Below, in pieces: positions 1-8,178 of a stretch of 39,272 nt of DNA. How positions within the stretch are numbered: the stretch's first letter is position 1; each line of letters starts with the position of its first letter. Below the pieces are notes generated by a model. That model was not told where the DNA came from, did no database searches, and saw only the letters and a program-made list of their open reading frames with translations. Made by a program: the position numbers and the translations under genes. Source of the DNA: Ruminococcus sp. (GTDB lineage: Bacteria; Bacillota; Clostridia; Oscillospirales; Ruminococcaceae); contig JAHABC010000018.1 in assembly GCA_018376535.1 (NCBI GenBank), forward strand, positions 1-39,272. The letters run 5' to 3'.

Positions 1-112
<112 letters not shown>

Positions 113-123
113 TAAATAGCTTG

Positions 124-148
124 TCAGAAGTCATTGAGTGGCTTCTGA
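124..148 (+). terminator. Hairpin after 5S rRNA, processing stem or weak terminator
   Basis: A 10-bp stem (TCAGAAGTCA with TGGCTTCTGA, one G-U pair) and a 5-nt loop lie between the 5S rRNA and the tRNA. The tail has no clean U run, so it may be an RNase processing stem rather than a real terminator, which would leave the tRNA co-transcribed with the rRNA operon. Confidence 0.5.
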
Positions 149-163
149 TTTGCTAGTATTTTC

Positions 164-237
164 GGGCCATTAGCTCAGTTGGTCAGAGCTCCCGGCTCAT
201 AACCGGACGGTCCTGGGTTCGAATCCCCGATGGCCCA
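164..237 (+). tRNA. tRNA with CAU anticodon (probably elongator tRNA-Met)
   Basis: A 74-nt cloverleaf: acceptor arms GGGCCAT and ATGGCCC, D arm GCTC/GAGC, anticodon CAT at 198-200, T loop TTCGAAT, discriminator A. The 3' CCA is not encoded. The acceptor pairs G1-C72, so it is not a typical initiator; elongator Met is the best reading, while tRNA-Ile2 (CAU modified to lysidine) cannot be excluded. Two arm positions are not Watson-Crick (C27-A43 in the anticodon stem and U50-C64 in the T stem). Confidence 0.93.
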
Positions 238-243
238 CGCATA

Positions 244-279
244 AAGAAGTCTATACAAACTGTATAGACTTCTTTTTTT
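244..279 (+). terminator. Rho-independent terminator of the rRNA/tRNA unit
   Basis: A perfect 14-bp stem (AAGAAGTCTATACA with TGTATAGACTTCTT), a 3-nt loop and a T run at 275-279. It ends the 5S-tRNA unit and abuts the stop codon of the convergent gene on the minus strand, so it also separates the two directions. Confidence 0.9.
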
Positions 280-961
280 AATAAGAACATTTTAAACTTT
301 TGGCTCTATATTGACATACATCTTTCATGTTGCACGATGCACAACCCAGACGTTTTTTCTCAATTGGAGTAGTAGACAATCCCATAACAGCGGTTACAGA
401 TTTTCTAGGAGTCATAATGTTAGTATCGGTTACGCAAAGACCTATTTTCTTAGGAGCGTTTAGCACATTTAGGAAATCTTTTTGTATATCGATAGGAAAG
501 TCGCCATAACCAGCAGAAAATCTCCAAGTTTGATAGTATTGAGGATATTCTTCTTTAACTATGGTATCCACTTGATTACATACGTTTTCTATAGCAACAC
601 TAGATAGAACGTCTAAAATTAGAGCCTTAGCCATATCGGAGATTTCAGCCATTCTAATTAATCGGTCGACATTAGACGATATTGTGGCACACATCAAGAT
701 GGCTTTTGAACACCCTTTTAAATGATTTTTTATATCGTTGCCATAGAATTTCAAGCCAGTTCCGTTCACGGCGATACAATCTTGAAGGCTAGTAATATCG
801 AACATTTGATAGATATATCTAGGTTGAATAACCTTTAAGATTTGAGTTTCACAAGTATCAATCAAATTAGAGAAGTCATCATTTATAGAACCGTTACATT
901 GTAGATATCTAAGAGTTTCGGCTCTGTTAAGCGATGTAACTTGTATATTTTTAGAAATCAT
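278..961 (-). CDS. Cobalamin-dependent methionine synthase reactivation protein (stand-alone activation domain)
   Basis: A 227-residue protein matching the activation domain (Met_synt_B12) that forms the C-terminus of E. coli MetH but is a separate protein in many clostridia. It carries the family's RFSAGYGDFPID segment and a terminal Cys cluster (GCASCNMKDVCQYR). Its role is reductive remethylation of oxidised cob(II)alamin on MetH using SAM. The partner metH at 14294 lacks exactly this domain, which supports the call. It lies 66 nt downstream of metF on the same strand, probably one operon. The start is the ATG at 961, with GGTGAT seven bases upstream; a GTG at 973 lies within that ribosome site and is less likely. 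Confidence 0.88.
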   Translation of the reverse strand: MISKNIQVTSLNRAETLRYLQCNGSINDDFSNLIDTCETQILKVIQPRYIYQMFDITSLQDCIAVNGTGLKFYGNDIKNHLKGCSKAILMCATISSNVDRLIRMAEISDMAKALILDVLSSVAIENVCNQVDTIVKEEYPQYYQTWRFSAGYGDFPIDIQKDFLNVLNAPKKIGLCVTDTNIMTPRKSVTAVMGLSTTPIEKKRLGCASCNMKDVCQYRAKSLKCSY

Positions 962-987
962 AATAAAAATCACCCATCTATAATAGT

Positions 988-1016
988 ATATGGAACGATA
1001 AAAAATCGTTCCATAT
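988..1016 (-). terminator. Hairpin between metF and the methionine synthase activator gene
   Basis: A perfect 12-bp inverted repeat (ATATGGAACGAT / ATCGTTCCATAT) with a 5-nt A loop on the plus strand. On the minus strand the hairpin follows the metF stop, but the tail is not a U run. It is therefore more likely a transcript-stabilising or attenuating element inside the metF-activator operon than a full terminator. Confidence 0.5.
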
Positions 1017-1027
1017 GTAGATTATAA

Positions 1028-1894
1028 TTATATAATATTTTTAATAGCGTCATAGATTCGACTAGCAATATATGAGTTATTCATAGTATAAAGATGTATA
1101 CCATCTACGCCATTAGCTACTAAGTCGATAATTTGGTCTATAGCGTAAGCTATACCAGCATCACGGATAGCCTCAGGGGAGTCCTCATATTTTTGCATCA
1201 TTTTAGTGAACTTTCTAGGTAGACTAGCACCACATAAAGATATCATACGTTCTATTTGTTTTTTATTAGTAACTGGCATTATTCCAGCTTCTATTGGAAC
1301 TTTTATGTTAGCTATTTCGCATTTTTCTTTGAAATCGTAGAAAGAGTTATTATCGAAAAATAGTTGTGATATTAAATGTTCAGCACCACAATCAACCTTG
1401 TACTTTAGATACTTTATATCTTGAGCAAGACTTTCGCTTTCAAGATGTCCCTCTGGATAACACGCTCCAGATATATGGAAATCACCATGTTGTTTTATAA
1501 ACTGAATTAAATCACAAGCGTGTGTGAAGTCGTTTTTAGGTTCAATGTTAGGGTTGATATCACCCCTAAGAGCTAGTATATTTTTGATATTGTGTTTTTG
1601 AAACTCATCTAATATGTTTAAAATTTCATCTTTAGTGTAGTTTATACATGGTAGATGTGCCATAGCTTTGATATCATACTTATCTTGAATGGTAGATGCA
1701 ATATCTACAGTGGATACTCCAACGTTAGAACCACCTGCTCCATAAGTGACGCTTATAAAATCCCATGGGATATTTTTTAAATCATCAAGAGTATTGTATA
1801 TGGTTTCAATTGGACTTGTCTTTTTTGGAGGAAAAACCTCACAAGAAAGACAAGTTTTATTTTTTATTATTTCGGAAATTCCTTTGTTATTCAT
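1028..1894 (-). CDS. metF: Methylenetetrahydrofolate reductase
   Basis: A 288-residue TIM-barrel flavoprotein that reduces 5,10-methylene-THF to 5-methyl-THF, the methyl donor for MetH. Recognisable family segments in order: CEVFPPKK near the N-terminus (the catalytic Glu region), DFISVTYGAGGSN, a central ACYPEGH, HLISQLFFDN and GIMPVTN near the C-terminal third. Length is typical of bacterial MetF. A GAAAGGA ribosome site precedes the ATG, and a TATAAT-bearing promoter lies about 40 nt further upstream. Downstream on the same strand is the MetH reactivation protein, so the pair serves the last steps of methionine synthesis while metH itself is 12 kb away. Confidence 0.96.
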   Translation of the reverse strand: MNNKGISEIIKNKTCLSCEVFPPKKTSPIETIYNTLDDLKNIPWDFISVTYGAGGSNVGVSTVDIASTIQDKYDIKAMAHLPCINYTKDEILNILDEFQKHNIKNILALRGDINPNIEPKNDFTHACDLIQFIKQHGDFHISGACYPEGHLESESLAQDIKYLKYKVDCGAEHLISQLFFDNNSFYDFKEKCEIANIKVPIEAGIMPVTNKKQIERMISLCGASLPRKFTKMMQKYEDSPEAIRDAGIAYAIDQIIDLVANGVDGIHLYTMNNSYIASRIYDAIKNII

Positions 1895-1934
1895 AATGAA
1901 AAATCCTTTCTTTATTATAATTTGTAGTGATTTT

Positions 1935-1964
1935 ATTATAACATATTATTTAGTATTCGTACAA
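1935..1964 (-). promoter_or_regulatory. Putative sigma-A promoter of metF
   Basis: On the minus strand TTGTAC, an 18-bp spacer and TATAAT lie upstream of the metF ribosome site. The -35 is weak and the spacer one base long. No SAM riboswitch (S-box) core was recognised in the short leader. Confidence 0.5.
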
Positions 1965-2008
1965 TATAAAAAATTTAAAAATATCTATAGTTTTAAACTA
2001 TGATTTAA

Positions 2009-3166
2009 TTAATCATCTATACTCCAATCTATAGGGGACATACCGTTAGCGATTAAGAAATCGTTAGTTTTTGAGAAAGGTCTGCTACCGAAAAATCCAT
2101 TATAGGCACTCAAAGGGCTTGGGTGTGCCGATTGTAATATTAAGTGGTTAGGATTGGTGATTAATCCAGCTTTAGCCCTAGCGTTAGCACCCCATAGTAT
2201 GAATACCATAGGTTTTTCACGTTGATTTAATATCTTAATAACATCATCGGTGAAGTTTTCCCAACCCTTGCCTTTGTGACTATTAGGCGAACTATCTCTA
2301 ACAGTTAGAACGTTGTTTAATAATAGAACTCCTTCTTTAGCCCACTTAGTTAGTTCTCCGTGTTTACCTAGATTGTTAATACCTACATCACTTTGAATTT
2401 CTTTGAATATGTTCACTAGTGATGGTGGTACTCTATTTCCTTTTAGTACGGAAAAGGCTAATCCGTGTGCTTGATTAGGTTGATGATATGGGTCTTGTCC
2501 TATGATTACGACCTTTACATCTTCATAAGATGTGTACTTCAAAGCATTGAATATGTTATACATATTTGGATATATAGTCTGCGTTTTGTACTCATTGATT
2601 AAAAACTTTCTTAAATTTTGATAGTACTCTTTTTGAAATTCGTCTTTTAAGATAGTTTCCCAATCGTTATCAAAATGAACCATACTTTTACCTCCAAAAA
2701 ATTTATTTATGTTTCTTATCTTTTTAAAAAAATTCGATAGAATTTTAGAACATTCCAATTCTAAAATTCCACCGATTACGTTATCGGGTTTATGATTATA
2801 TCCCAATGAGAATAGGTTTATCTTAGAACTTATTGAACCTGCTTTTAAATCGTAAGCACCAAAGTATAGGTTTTCAATTCGTGAGTTTATTATAGCTCCA
2901 GTACACATTGGACAAGGTTCTAAAGTGACATATAAGTCACAACCGACTAATCGCCAACCACCTAGATACTTACTAGCTTGATTTATAGCTATCAATTCGG
3001 CGTGTGCAAGTGAATTTTTTCCATATTCACGCATATTAAAACCCTCACCGATAATTTTACCAGTAGGTCGATGTACTACTATCGCACCTACTGGAACTTC
3101 ACCTATATCGAACGCTTTCTTAGATAGTTCTAAGGCTTTATACATATAAAATTCTGTAGTTTCCAT
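2009..3166 (-). CDS. TadA-Ung fused reading frame: tRNA adenosine deaminase joined to uracil-DNA glycosylase
   Basis: One uninterrupted 385-codon frame. Residues 1-154 are a complete TadA (A34-to-I34 editing of tRNA-Arg wobble base): zinc/catalytic motif HAE at 55-57 and PCPMC at 84-88, ending in SNFFKKIRN as TadA proteins normally do. Residues 162-385 are a complete family 1 uracil-DNA glycosylase (excises U from DNA): GQDPYH water-activating motif, LLLNNVLTV, and HPSPLSA near the C-terminus. The link is only about eight residues (INKFFGGK). A GGAGG ribosome site is embedded in this linker seven bases before an in-frame ATG (codon 162), so free Ung of about 224 residues can also be made. The start codon overlaps the murC stop by one base (TAATG). 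Either a genuine fusion or two genes joined by loss of the tadA stop. Confidence 0.93.
   Translation of the reverse strand: METTEFYMYKALELSKKAFDIGEVPVGAIVVHRPTGKIIGEGFNMREYGKNSLAHAELIAINQASKYLGGWRLVGCDLYVTLEPCPMCTGAIINSRIENLYFGAYDLKAGSISSKINLFSLGYNHKPDNVIGGILELECSKILSNFFKKIRNINKFFGGKSMVHFDNDWETILKDEFQKEYYQNLRKFLINEYKTQTIYPNMYNIFNALKYTSYEDVKVVIIGQDPYHQPNQAHGLAFSVLKGNRVPPSLVNIFKEIQSDVGINNLGKHGELTKWAKEGVLLLNNVLTVRDSSPNSHKGKGWENFTDDVIKILNQREKPMVFILWGANARAKAGLITNPNHLILQSAHPSPLSAYNGFFGSRPFSKTNDFLIANGMSPIDWSIDD
2681..2695 (-). promoter_or_regulatory. Internal ribosome binding site and ATG for separate Ung synthesis
   Basis: On the minus strand GGAGG (2691-2695) precedes an in-frame ATG (2681-2683) by seven bases. 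The product from this ATG has the normal length and N-terminus of bacterial Ung. This is the remnant, or still active, start of an ancestral independent ung gene. Confidence 0.75.
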
Positions 3167-4584
3167 TAATCGTTAGATAGCTTTTTGTAAATCATTTTAG
3201 CACACTTATATACGTCACCACAACCCATAGTTATTACTAAGTCGCCATCTTTAGCGTGTTCGCAGATGTAGTCACATACTTGATGGAAGTTGAACTCTTT
3301 TCTCTCATTAGATGGCTTTGCAGTTTCATCTTGTGGGAAGTATATAGCACCATCGATAGTTTCAGCTAAATTTCTTGTGAATATGTTGTAAGTATTCTTC
3401 TCTCTTGAACCCATGATATCAGTTAAGACTACCTCATCTGCTATAGATAACGCCTCTTTGAACTCTTTCATTAACATGGCAGTTCTGGAGTATGTGAATG
3501 GCTGAAATACTGCCCATACTTTATTATAACCCATATCCATAGCAGATTTTAAAGTTACAGCAATCTCAGATGGGTGATGTGCATAGTCATCTACGATAGT
3601 TATGCCTTTAGCTACGCCTATTTTTTCAAAACGTCTACCAGCACCACCGAAGTCGTACAATCCTTTTTGAATACTTTCGATATCTATATTATTGTATAGA
3701 CAGGCTACCACACTAGCTAAAGAGTTCAAAATGTTATGAGTTCCAGCTACATTGATAGTTATATCACAAACCTTATCGCCCTTGTGCATAACCGTATATG
3801 ATGTTTGCATACCACTTATCTTATTAATGTTACTTGGATAGTAGTCATTAGTATCGTTAAAACCAAAAGTTATGATATCTTTACCAGTTATGCCTTCGAT
3901 AGCTTTCATAGAGTTAGCATCATCGCCATTTACTATTATAGCTTTAGTAGTCTTTTCAGCGAACTTATGGAAAGATTTTATAATATTATCTACAGTTTTG
4001 AAGTAATCAAGATGGTCAGCATCTATATTTAAGATTACTGCAATATCTGGATATAGTTTTAAGAAAGTATCTACAAACTCACAAGATTCACAAACCATAA
4101 TTTCACTCTTACCAGCTAAGCCACTACCATGAATACATGGGAGTTTACCTCCAATAAATGCGGATAAGTCTACCTTAGCAGTATACATAATTTGAGTAAT
4201 CATGGAAGTAGTAGTAGTCTTGCCATGAGTTCCTGATACACATATAGCATCATCATACCAACTAGTTACTATGCCTAATAGTTCACTACGTTCTAGTACT
4301 GGAACACCACTATTTCTGGAGGCTATTAGTTCAGGATTATCGTTCATAATAGCAGCAGTATGAACTATTAAGTCAGCACCTTCGATATTTTCAGCACGTT
4401 GTCCCATAAATACTGGAATACCCATATTTCTAACGGCTTGAAGTGTTTCAGTTTCGTTATTATCCGAACCAGTTAGGTAGTATCCTTGTGAGTGCAATAT
4501 TTGTGCAAGTGGATACATTCCTGAACCTCCAATGCCTATAAAGTGGATATGCTTCTTTCCTGTTAATATGCTATTTTTCATCAT
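3166..4584 (-). CDS. murC: UDP-N-acetylmuramate--L-alanine ligase
   Basis: A 472-residue Mur ligase that adds the first stem-peptide residue to UDP-MurNAc in the cytoplasm. Visible are the N-terminal nucleotide-binding HFIGIGGSGMYPLA, the ATP P-loop GTHGKTTTT at 118-126, the central HLDYF segment and the C-terminal DDYAHHPSEI, all typical of MurC rather than MurD/E/F. Length is standard. A GAAAGGA ribosome site sits nine bases before the ATG. The stop codon overlaps the start of the tadA-ung frame by one base, implying translational coupling. Divergent from spoVG; no convincing promoter was identified in the 189-nt gap for this strand. Confidence 0.97.
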   Translation of the reverse strand: MMKNSILTGKKHIHFIGIGGSGMYPLAQILHSQGYYLTGSDNNETETLQAVRNMGIPVFMGQRAENIEGADLIVHTAAIMNDNPELIASRNSGVPVLERSELLGIVTSWYDDAICVSGTHGKTTTTSMITQIMYTAKVDLSAFIGGKLPCIHGSGLAGKSEIMVCESCEFVDTFLKLYPDIAVILNIDADHLDYFKTVDNIIKSFHKFAEKTTKAIIVNGDDANSMKAIEGITGKDIITFGFNDTNDYYPSNINKISGMQTSYTVMHKGDKVCDITINVAGTHNILNSLASVVACLYNNIDIESIQKGLYDFGGAGRRFEKIGVAKGITIVDDYAHHPSEIAVTLKSAMDMGYNKVWAVFQPFTYSRTAMLMKEFKEALSIADEVVLTDIMGSREKNTYNIFTRNLAETIDGAIYFPQDETAKPSNERKEFNFHQVCDYICEHAKDGDLVITMGCGDVYKCAKMIYKKLSND

Positions 4585-4665
4585 ATTTCATTATCCTTTC
4601 ACAATTATCAAAAAATATTATATTAATGTGACAAAAAACAATTATTTTTTTTGTGCAAATACCTA

Positions 4666-4695
4666 TTGAATATCTATGTAAAAATATGCTATAAT
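4666..4695 (+). promoter_or_regulatory. Putative sigma-A promoter of spoVG
   Basis: TTGAAT, an 18-bp spacer and TATAAT precede spoVG, leaving a leader of about 70 nt. B. subtilis spoVG is sigma-H dependent; here a vegetative-type promoter is what can be seen. Confidence 0.6.
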
Positions 4696-4773
4696 AATAG
4701 CACAGATTTTCTAAGGAAGAAAATCTAAAAAATATATATCAAAAAACGTAGACCAATTAGGAGGTAAAAAAAC

Positions 4774-5067
4774 ATGGAAATTACAGACATCAAAATTAGA
4801 AAGGTTATCACTGAAGGAAGATTAAGAGCTATCGTATCAATTACTTTCGACGATATGTTAGCAGTTCACGACATTAAAGTCGTACAAGGTGACGAAAGAC
4901 TTTTCGTTGCTATGCCTAGCAGAAAAGATGATAACGGTGTGTTTAGAGATATAATTCACCCAATATCACAATCTGCAAGAACTTTTATCGAAAATGAGAT
5001 ACTTGACGCTTATGAAAAACATCTTGCAATGCTAGAAGCAGAGGAAGAAAACCCATCTGAATTTTAA
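4774..5067 (+). CDS. spoVG: SpoVG family RNA/DNA-binding regulator
   Basis: A 97-residue SpoVG: it begins MEITDIKIRKV and contains the conserved core FVAMPSRK and FRDIIHPI, the best conserved parts of the family. SpoVG proteins bind nucleic acid and influence division-septum formation, virulence or sporulation depending on the species. A strong AGGAGG ribosome site precedes the ATG, as is common for this abundant protein. It is monocistronic: its own promoter upstream and a strong terminator downstream. Confidence 0.97.
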   Translation: MEITDIKIRKVITEGRLRAIVSITFDDMLAVHDIKVVQGDERLFVAMPSRKDDNGVFRDIIHPISQSARTFIENEILDAYEKHLAMLEAEEENPSEF

Positions 5068-5144
5068 TGTGGTATCTAAAATAGATACATAGTTATACTA
5101 TGTTTTATTTAAGATATTAATTCTATATTTTTTAGCAACTTATG

Positions 5145-5180
5145 GTAGTTAGTGAAGTTTCTTTGCTAACTACTTTTTTT
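5145..5180 (+). terminator. Terminator of spoVG
   Basis: A 13-bp stem (GTAGTTAGTGAAG with CTTTGCTAACTAC, two G-U pairs), a TTT loop and a run of seven T. Confidence 0.88.
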
Positions 5181-5196
5181 GATATATCTATTATAG

Positions 5197-5736
5197 TTAG
5201 CTATTTTTTTGTAGATAGTATGCTTTTAAAACTCCTATTTGAGTTTTACTGTCTTTAATTTCACCATTCATGACCATTTCCATAGCCTTATCCATTGGAA
5301 CTTTAACCACATCTAAGAACTCATCACTATCTAGATGTTGTCCCTTATAGGTTAATCCTTTGGCTAGATACATATATATATTCTCAGTAACGTATGCAGG
5401 TGTTGGATATATTTTTCCTAAGAAAGTATATTCCGAACATTCGTTGCCAGTTTCCTCCAATAGTTCACGTTTACCAGCATCGTGGTGATTTTCATTAAGT
5501 TCCAACTTACCTGCTGGTATTTCCAATATAGCCTCATGCATAGGATATCTAAACTGTTTTACCATAAGTATGCAATTATCATCGGTTATTGGAATTACAC
5601 ACACTCCACCATTATGATGGACAACTTCTCTATCTGCTTGAGTATTATCTTCAAGTTGGACTATATCTTTAGTTATGGTAAAAATTCTACCCTTGTATAT
5701 GGTTTCACTTGATTTTTCTTTTTCAAATAAGTGCAT
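5197..5736 (-). CDS. nudF: Nudix hydrolase, ADP-ribose pyrophosphatase type
   Basis: A 179-residue protein with a full Nudix box, from GKLELNENHHDAGKRELLEE to the following TG (pattern G-x5-E-x7-REU-x-EE-x-G). Upstream is the VKQFRYP segment and downstream the PTPAYVTE loop, both typical of the ADP-ribose pyrophosphatase (NudF/YqkG) group, which hydrolyses ADP-ribose to AMP and ribose 5-phosphate. The precise substrate is inferred. The gene has its own consensus promoter and stands alone between the spoVG terminator and the EF-G-like terminator. Confidence 0.92.
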   Translation of the reverse strand: MHLFEKEKSSETIYKGRIFTITKDIVQLEDNTQADREVVHHNGGVCVIPITDDNCILMVKQFRYPMHEAILEIPAGKLELNENHHDAGKRELLEETGNECSEYTFLGKIYPTPAYVTENIYMYLAKGLTYKGQHLDSDEFLDVVKVPMDKAMEMVMNGEIKDSKTQIGVLKAYYLQKNS

Positions 5737-5770
5737 AGATGCAACTTCCTTTCAATTGTTTTATAAGTAT

Positions 5771-5799
5771 ATTATATCCTTTTTTGTTTGTACTGTCAA
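5771..5799 (-). promoter_or_regulatory. Sigma-A promoter of the Nudix gene
   Basis: Perfect consensus on the minus strand: TTGACA, a 17-bp spacer, TATAAT, about 35 nt upstream of the start codon. Confidence 0.85.
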
Positions 5800-5844
5800 T
5801 TGATTTCTAAAATAACCCCTAACTTTTAGAGTACTTTTTAGAAC

Positions 5845-5880
5845 AAAAAACTCCCTTATGATACAATATCATAAGGGAGT
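5845..5880 (-). terminator. Terminator of the EF-G-like gene
   Basis: A perfect 14-bp stem (ACTCCCTTATGATA / TATCATAAGGGAGT) with a 3-nt loop and a six-base U tail on the minus strand, 15 nt after the stop codon. Confidence 0.9.
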
Positions 5881-5895
5881 AAAACTATATCCTGT

Positions 5896-7968
5896 TTAAG
5901 AGTTTACTTCTGCAATTACAACGTTCAATAAGTTAGATGGTAGTTGTTCATAGCGTTCATGTTTAAGAGTGAAAGTTCCTAAACCTCTAGTAGTTTGACG
6001 CATAAATAGAGCAAAGTCGCTCATTTCACGTTCTGGAACTTCTGCTATAATTTCGGTCATACCGTCATCAAGAGGGTTCATGCCTAGAGTTCTGCCACGA
6101 CGTTTATTAAGTTCACCTAAGATATCGCCAGTGTTACTTTCAGGAATGATAGCATTTAAAGTAGCTACTGGTTCTAAAATAGTGGCATCACCATCACGCA
6201 TAGCTTCTTTGAACGCCATTGCAGCAGCCGTCTTGAATGCCATTTCTGAGGAATCCACTGGGTGGTAAGAACCATCTAATAGAGTAGCCTTTATATTGAC
6301 TACTTCACAACCTGCTAGAGTTCCTTTCTTCATGGATTCTACTATGCCCTTTTCAACTGCTGGGAAGTAGTTCTTTGGGACTGCTCCACCAAAGACTTTT
6401 TCTTCAAATACTAAAGTATCGGATAAGAACGGTTCAAATTCAATCCAAACGTGACCGTATTGACCATGTCCACCACTCTGTTTTTTGTATTTGCCTTCTT
6501 TTTTGACTTTACGTCTAATAGTTTCTTTATAGGCAACTTTAGGATTTCCTAGAGTTATATCTACACCAAACTTATTTTTTATCTTAGCAGTTATAACTTC
6601 AAGATGTTGTTCGCCTAAACCACTTATTATTAGTTGGTTGGTATCCTTGTTTTTGAAACAACTTATAGTGCAATCTTCCTCGACAATCTTCTGTAGAGCG
6701 TTGGAAACTTTAGCCTCATCGCCTTGCTTAGTAGTAATCGATTTGGAATAACATGGGTTAGGGAACTTTATAGCAGGGAATCTAATATCTCTAATAGGTT
6801 CGCAGATGGTATCAGAGGTAATAGCATCTATTTTTATAGCGACGCATATATCACCAGCAGATACTTCTGAAACTTCAATTTGTTTCTTGCCGACCATCTT
6901 GTATAGTTTGCCAATCTTTTCGGTTCTGGATTGGTTACTATTGTAGTATTCGGTATTAGATTTTAAAACTCCGGATTTAACTTTTATATAAGACATCTTT
7001 CCGACAAAGGCATCGGCAACAGTCTTGAACACTATGGCACTCATAGGAGCTTGAGCATCATAGATTACATTTACTTCTTGATCAGAACTATCCATAGCAG
7101 TTGGAATAGGTCTTTCCGATGGTGATGGGCATAGTAAAGACATTTCTTTTAATAGCATATCTATGCCATCTAAAGTAAGCGAAGACACACATACTACAGG
7201 AGTAATAATACCATCGTTCATACCAACGTGTATAGCATCTATTAACTCTTTTTGTGTAAATGGAATACCTTCAAAGAACTTTTCCATAAGAGTTTCATCT
7301 GTTTCAGCGACAGCCTCAGTCATTGCAGTTATAAGACCGTCTAAACGATAGTCCATCTTATCGGCTATATCTCCGATAGGCATATCTACTTCCTTAGCAG
7401 AGCCATCATTATTGTATTTGTAACATTTTTGTTCTATTAAGTTTATGTAGCTGTCGATAGTGTTATTTTTTATTACTGGAACGATAACAGGACACACCTT
7501 AGAACCAAATACTGTCTTTAATTCAGTTAGAACGTTATAAAAGTTGGCATTTTCGTCATCTATTTTAGTTATGGCGAACATTGTGGATTTATTTAATTCT
7601 ACAGCCTTTTTATATACTTTTTTAGTACCCTCTTTAACTCCCGATTTAGCCGAAACTGTTATTATTACAGTACCACCTGCATATATTCCCTCGATAGTTT
7701 CGCCCTCGAAGTCGAACAATCCAGGAGTATCGATTAAGTTTATCTGTTTTCGGTCGTATTCAAAGGTTGCTAATGATGTATTTATAGATACTTTTCTTTT
7801 AATTTCTTCTTGGTCGTAATCCATAACAGAGTTACCATCAGTAACTTTACCCATTTTTTCAATTACACCTGCTTTATATAGTAGTGCTTCAGCTAAAGAT
7901 GTCTTTCCTGAACCACTATGACCTGCTAATGTTATGTTTTTAATGTTATCTGCATTTGATTTGTGCAT
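5896..7968 (-). CDS. Elongation factor G-like GTPase (FusA2 type)
   Basis: A 690-residue five-domain translational GTPase. G1 P-loop GHSGSGKTS at 16-24, G3 DTPG at 80-83, and G4 as TKID at 134-137, where ribosomal EF-G has NKxD. Domain IV shows SGGHGQYGHVW, domain V ends in RGLGTFTLKHERYEQLP. It sits alone with its own promoter and terminator, not in the rpsL-rpsG-fusA-tuf cluster, so it is a paralogue and not the main EF-G. The exact role of this subfamily (EF-G2/FusA2) is not settled; a ribosome-related function is inferred from the fold. The start ATG is preceded by AGGAG at a rather long 13 nt, and an in-frame stop excludes longer starts. Confidence 0.9.
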   Translation of the reverse strand: MHKSNADNIKNITLAGHSGSGKTSLAEALLYKAGVIEKMGKVTDGNSVMDYDQEEIKRKVSINTSLATFEYDRKQINLIDTPGLFDFEGETIEGIYAGGTVIITVSAKSGVKEGTKKVYKKAVELNKSTMFAITKIDDENANFYNVLTELKTVFGSKVCPVIVPVIKNNTIDSYINLIEQKCYKYNNDGSAKEVDMPIGDIADKMDYRLDGLITAMTEAVAETDETLMEKFFEGIPFTQKELIDAIHVGMNDGIITPVVCVSSLTLDGIDMLLKEMSLLCPSPSERPIPTAMDSSDQEVNVIYDAQAPMSAIVFKTVADAFVGKMSYIKVKSGVLKSNTEYYNSNQSRTEKIGKLYKMVGKKQIEVSEVSAGDICVAIKIDAITSDTICEPIRDIRFPAIKFPNPCYSKSITTKQGDEAKVSNALQKIVEEDCTISCFKNKDTNQLIISGLGEQHLEVITAKIKNKFGVDITLGNPKVAYKETIRRKVKKEGKYKKQSGGHGQYGHVWIEFEPFLSDTLVFEEKVFGGAVPKNYFPAVEKGIVESMKKGTLAGCEVVNIKATLLDGSYHPVDSSEMAFKTAAAMAFKEAMRDGDATILEPVATLNAIIPESNTGDILGELNKRRGRTLGMNPLDDGMTEIIAEVPEREMSDFALFMRQTTRGLGTFTLKHERYEQLPSNLLNVVIAEVNS

Positions 7969-8026
7969 ACTTTAAAATCAACTCCTAAAATTAAGATTAT
8001 CCAATAATAAATTGGTTATATGTACT

Positions 8027-8055
8027 ATTATACATCATGGAATAGATATTTACAA
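8027..8055 (-). promoter_or_regulatory. Sigma-A promoter of the EF-G-like gene
   Basis: TTGTAA, a 17-bp spacer and TATAAT on the minus strand. A small CCAAT/ATTGG hairpin occurs in the roughly 50-nt leader. Confidence 0.7.
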
Positions 8056-8124
8056 TATACAAAATACACAACTTATGTTGATTTTTTTTGTGTAAACTAT
8101 ATATCAATACGGTGCTATGTGATT

Positions 8125-8161
8125 AAAAATTGGCACTATGGAGTTAATTATCCATAATGCC
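8125..8161 (-). terminator. Terminator of asnB
   Basis: Read on the minus strand, GGCATTATGGA and TCCATAGTGCC form an 11-bp stem (one G-U pair) with an 8-nt loop and a U-rich tail, 18 nt after the asnB stop. The same arm sequence recurs in the terminator at 32844. Confidence 0.85.
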
Positions 8162-8178
8162 AGATGTATTATTTTATT

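Noticed and set aside
164..237. Possible tRNA pseudogene because of two non-paired stem positions
   Set aside because: Overall cloverleaf, T loop and acceptor are intact and the gene sits next to 5S rRNA before a strong terminator; isolated mismatches occur in functional tRNAs.
1965..2008. Weak hairpin ATAGTTT/AAACTAT as a terminator for tadA-ung
   Set aside because: The loop would be almost absent and the stem is pure A/T, so it is not a convincing terminator, although a U-rich tract follows on the minus strand.
4585..4773. Promoter for murC in the divergent gap
   Set aside because: A TATAAT occurs on the minus strand but no -35 with suitable spacing could be paired with it.
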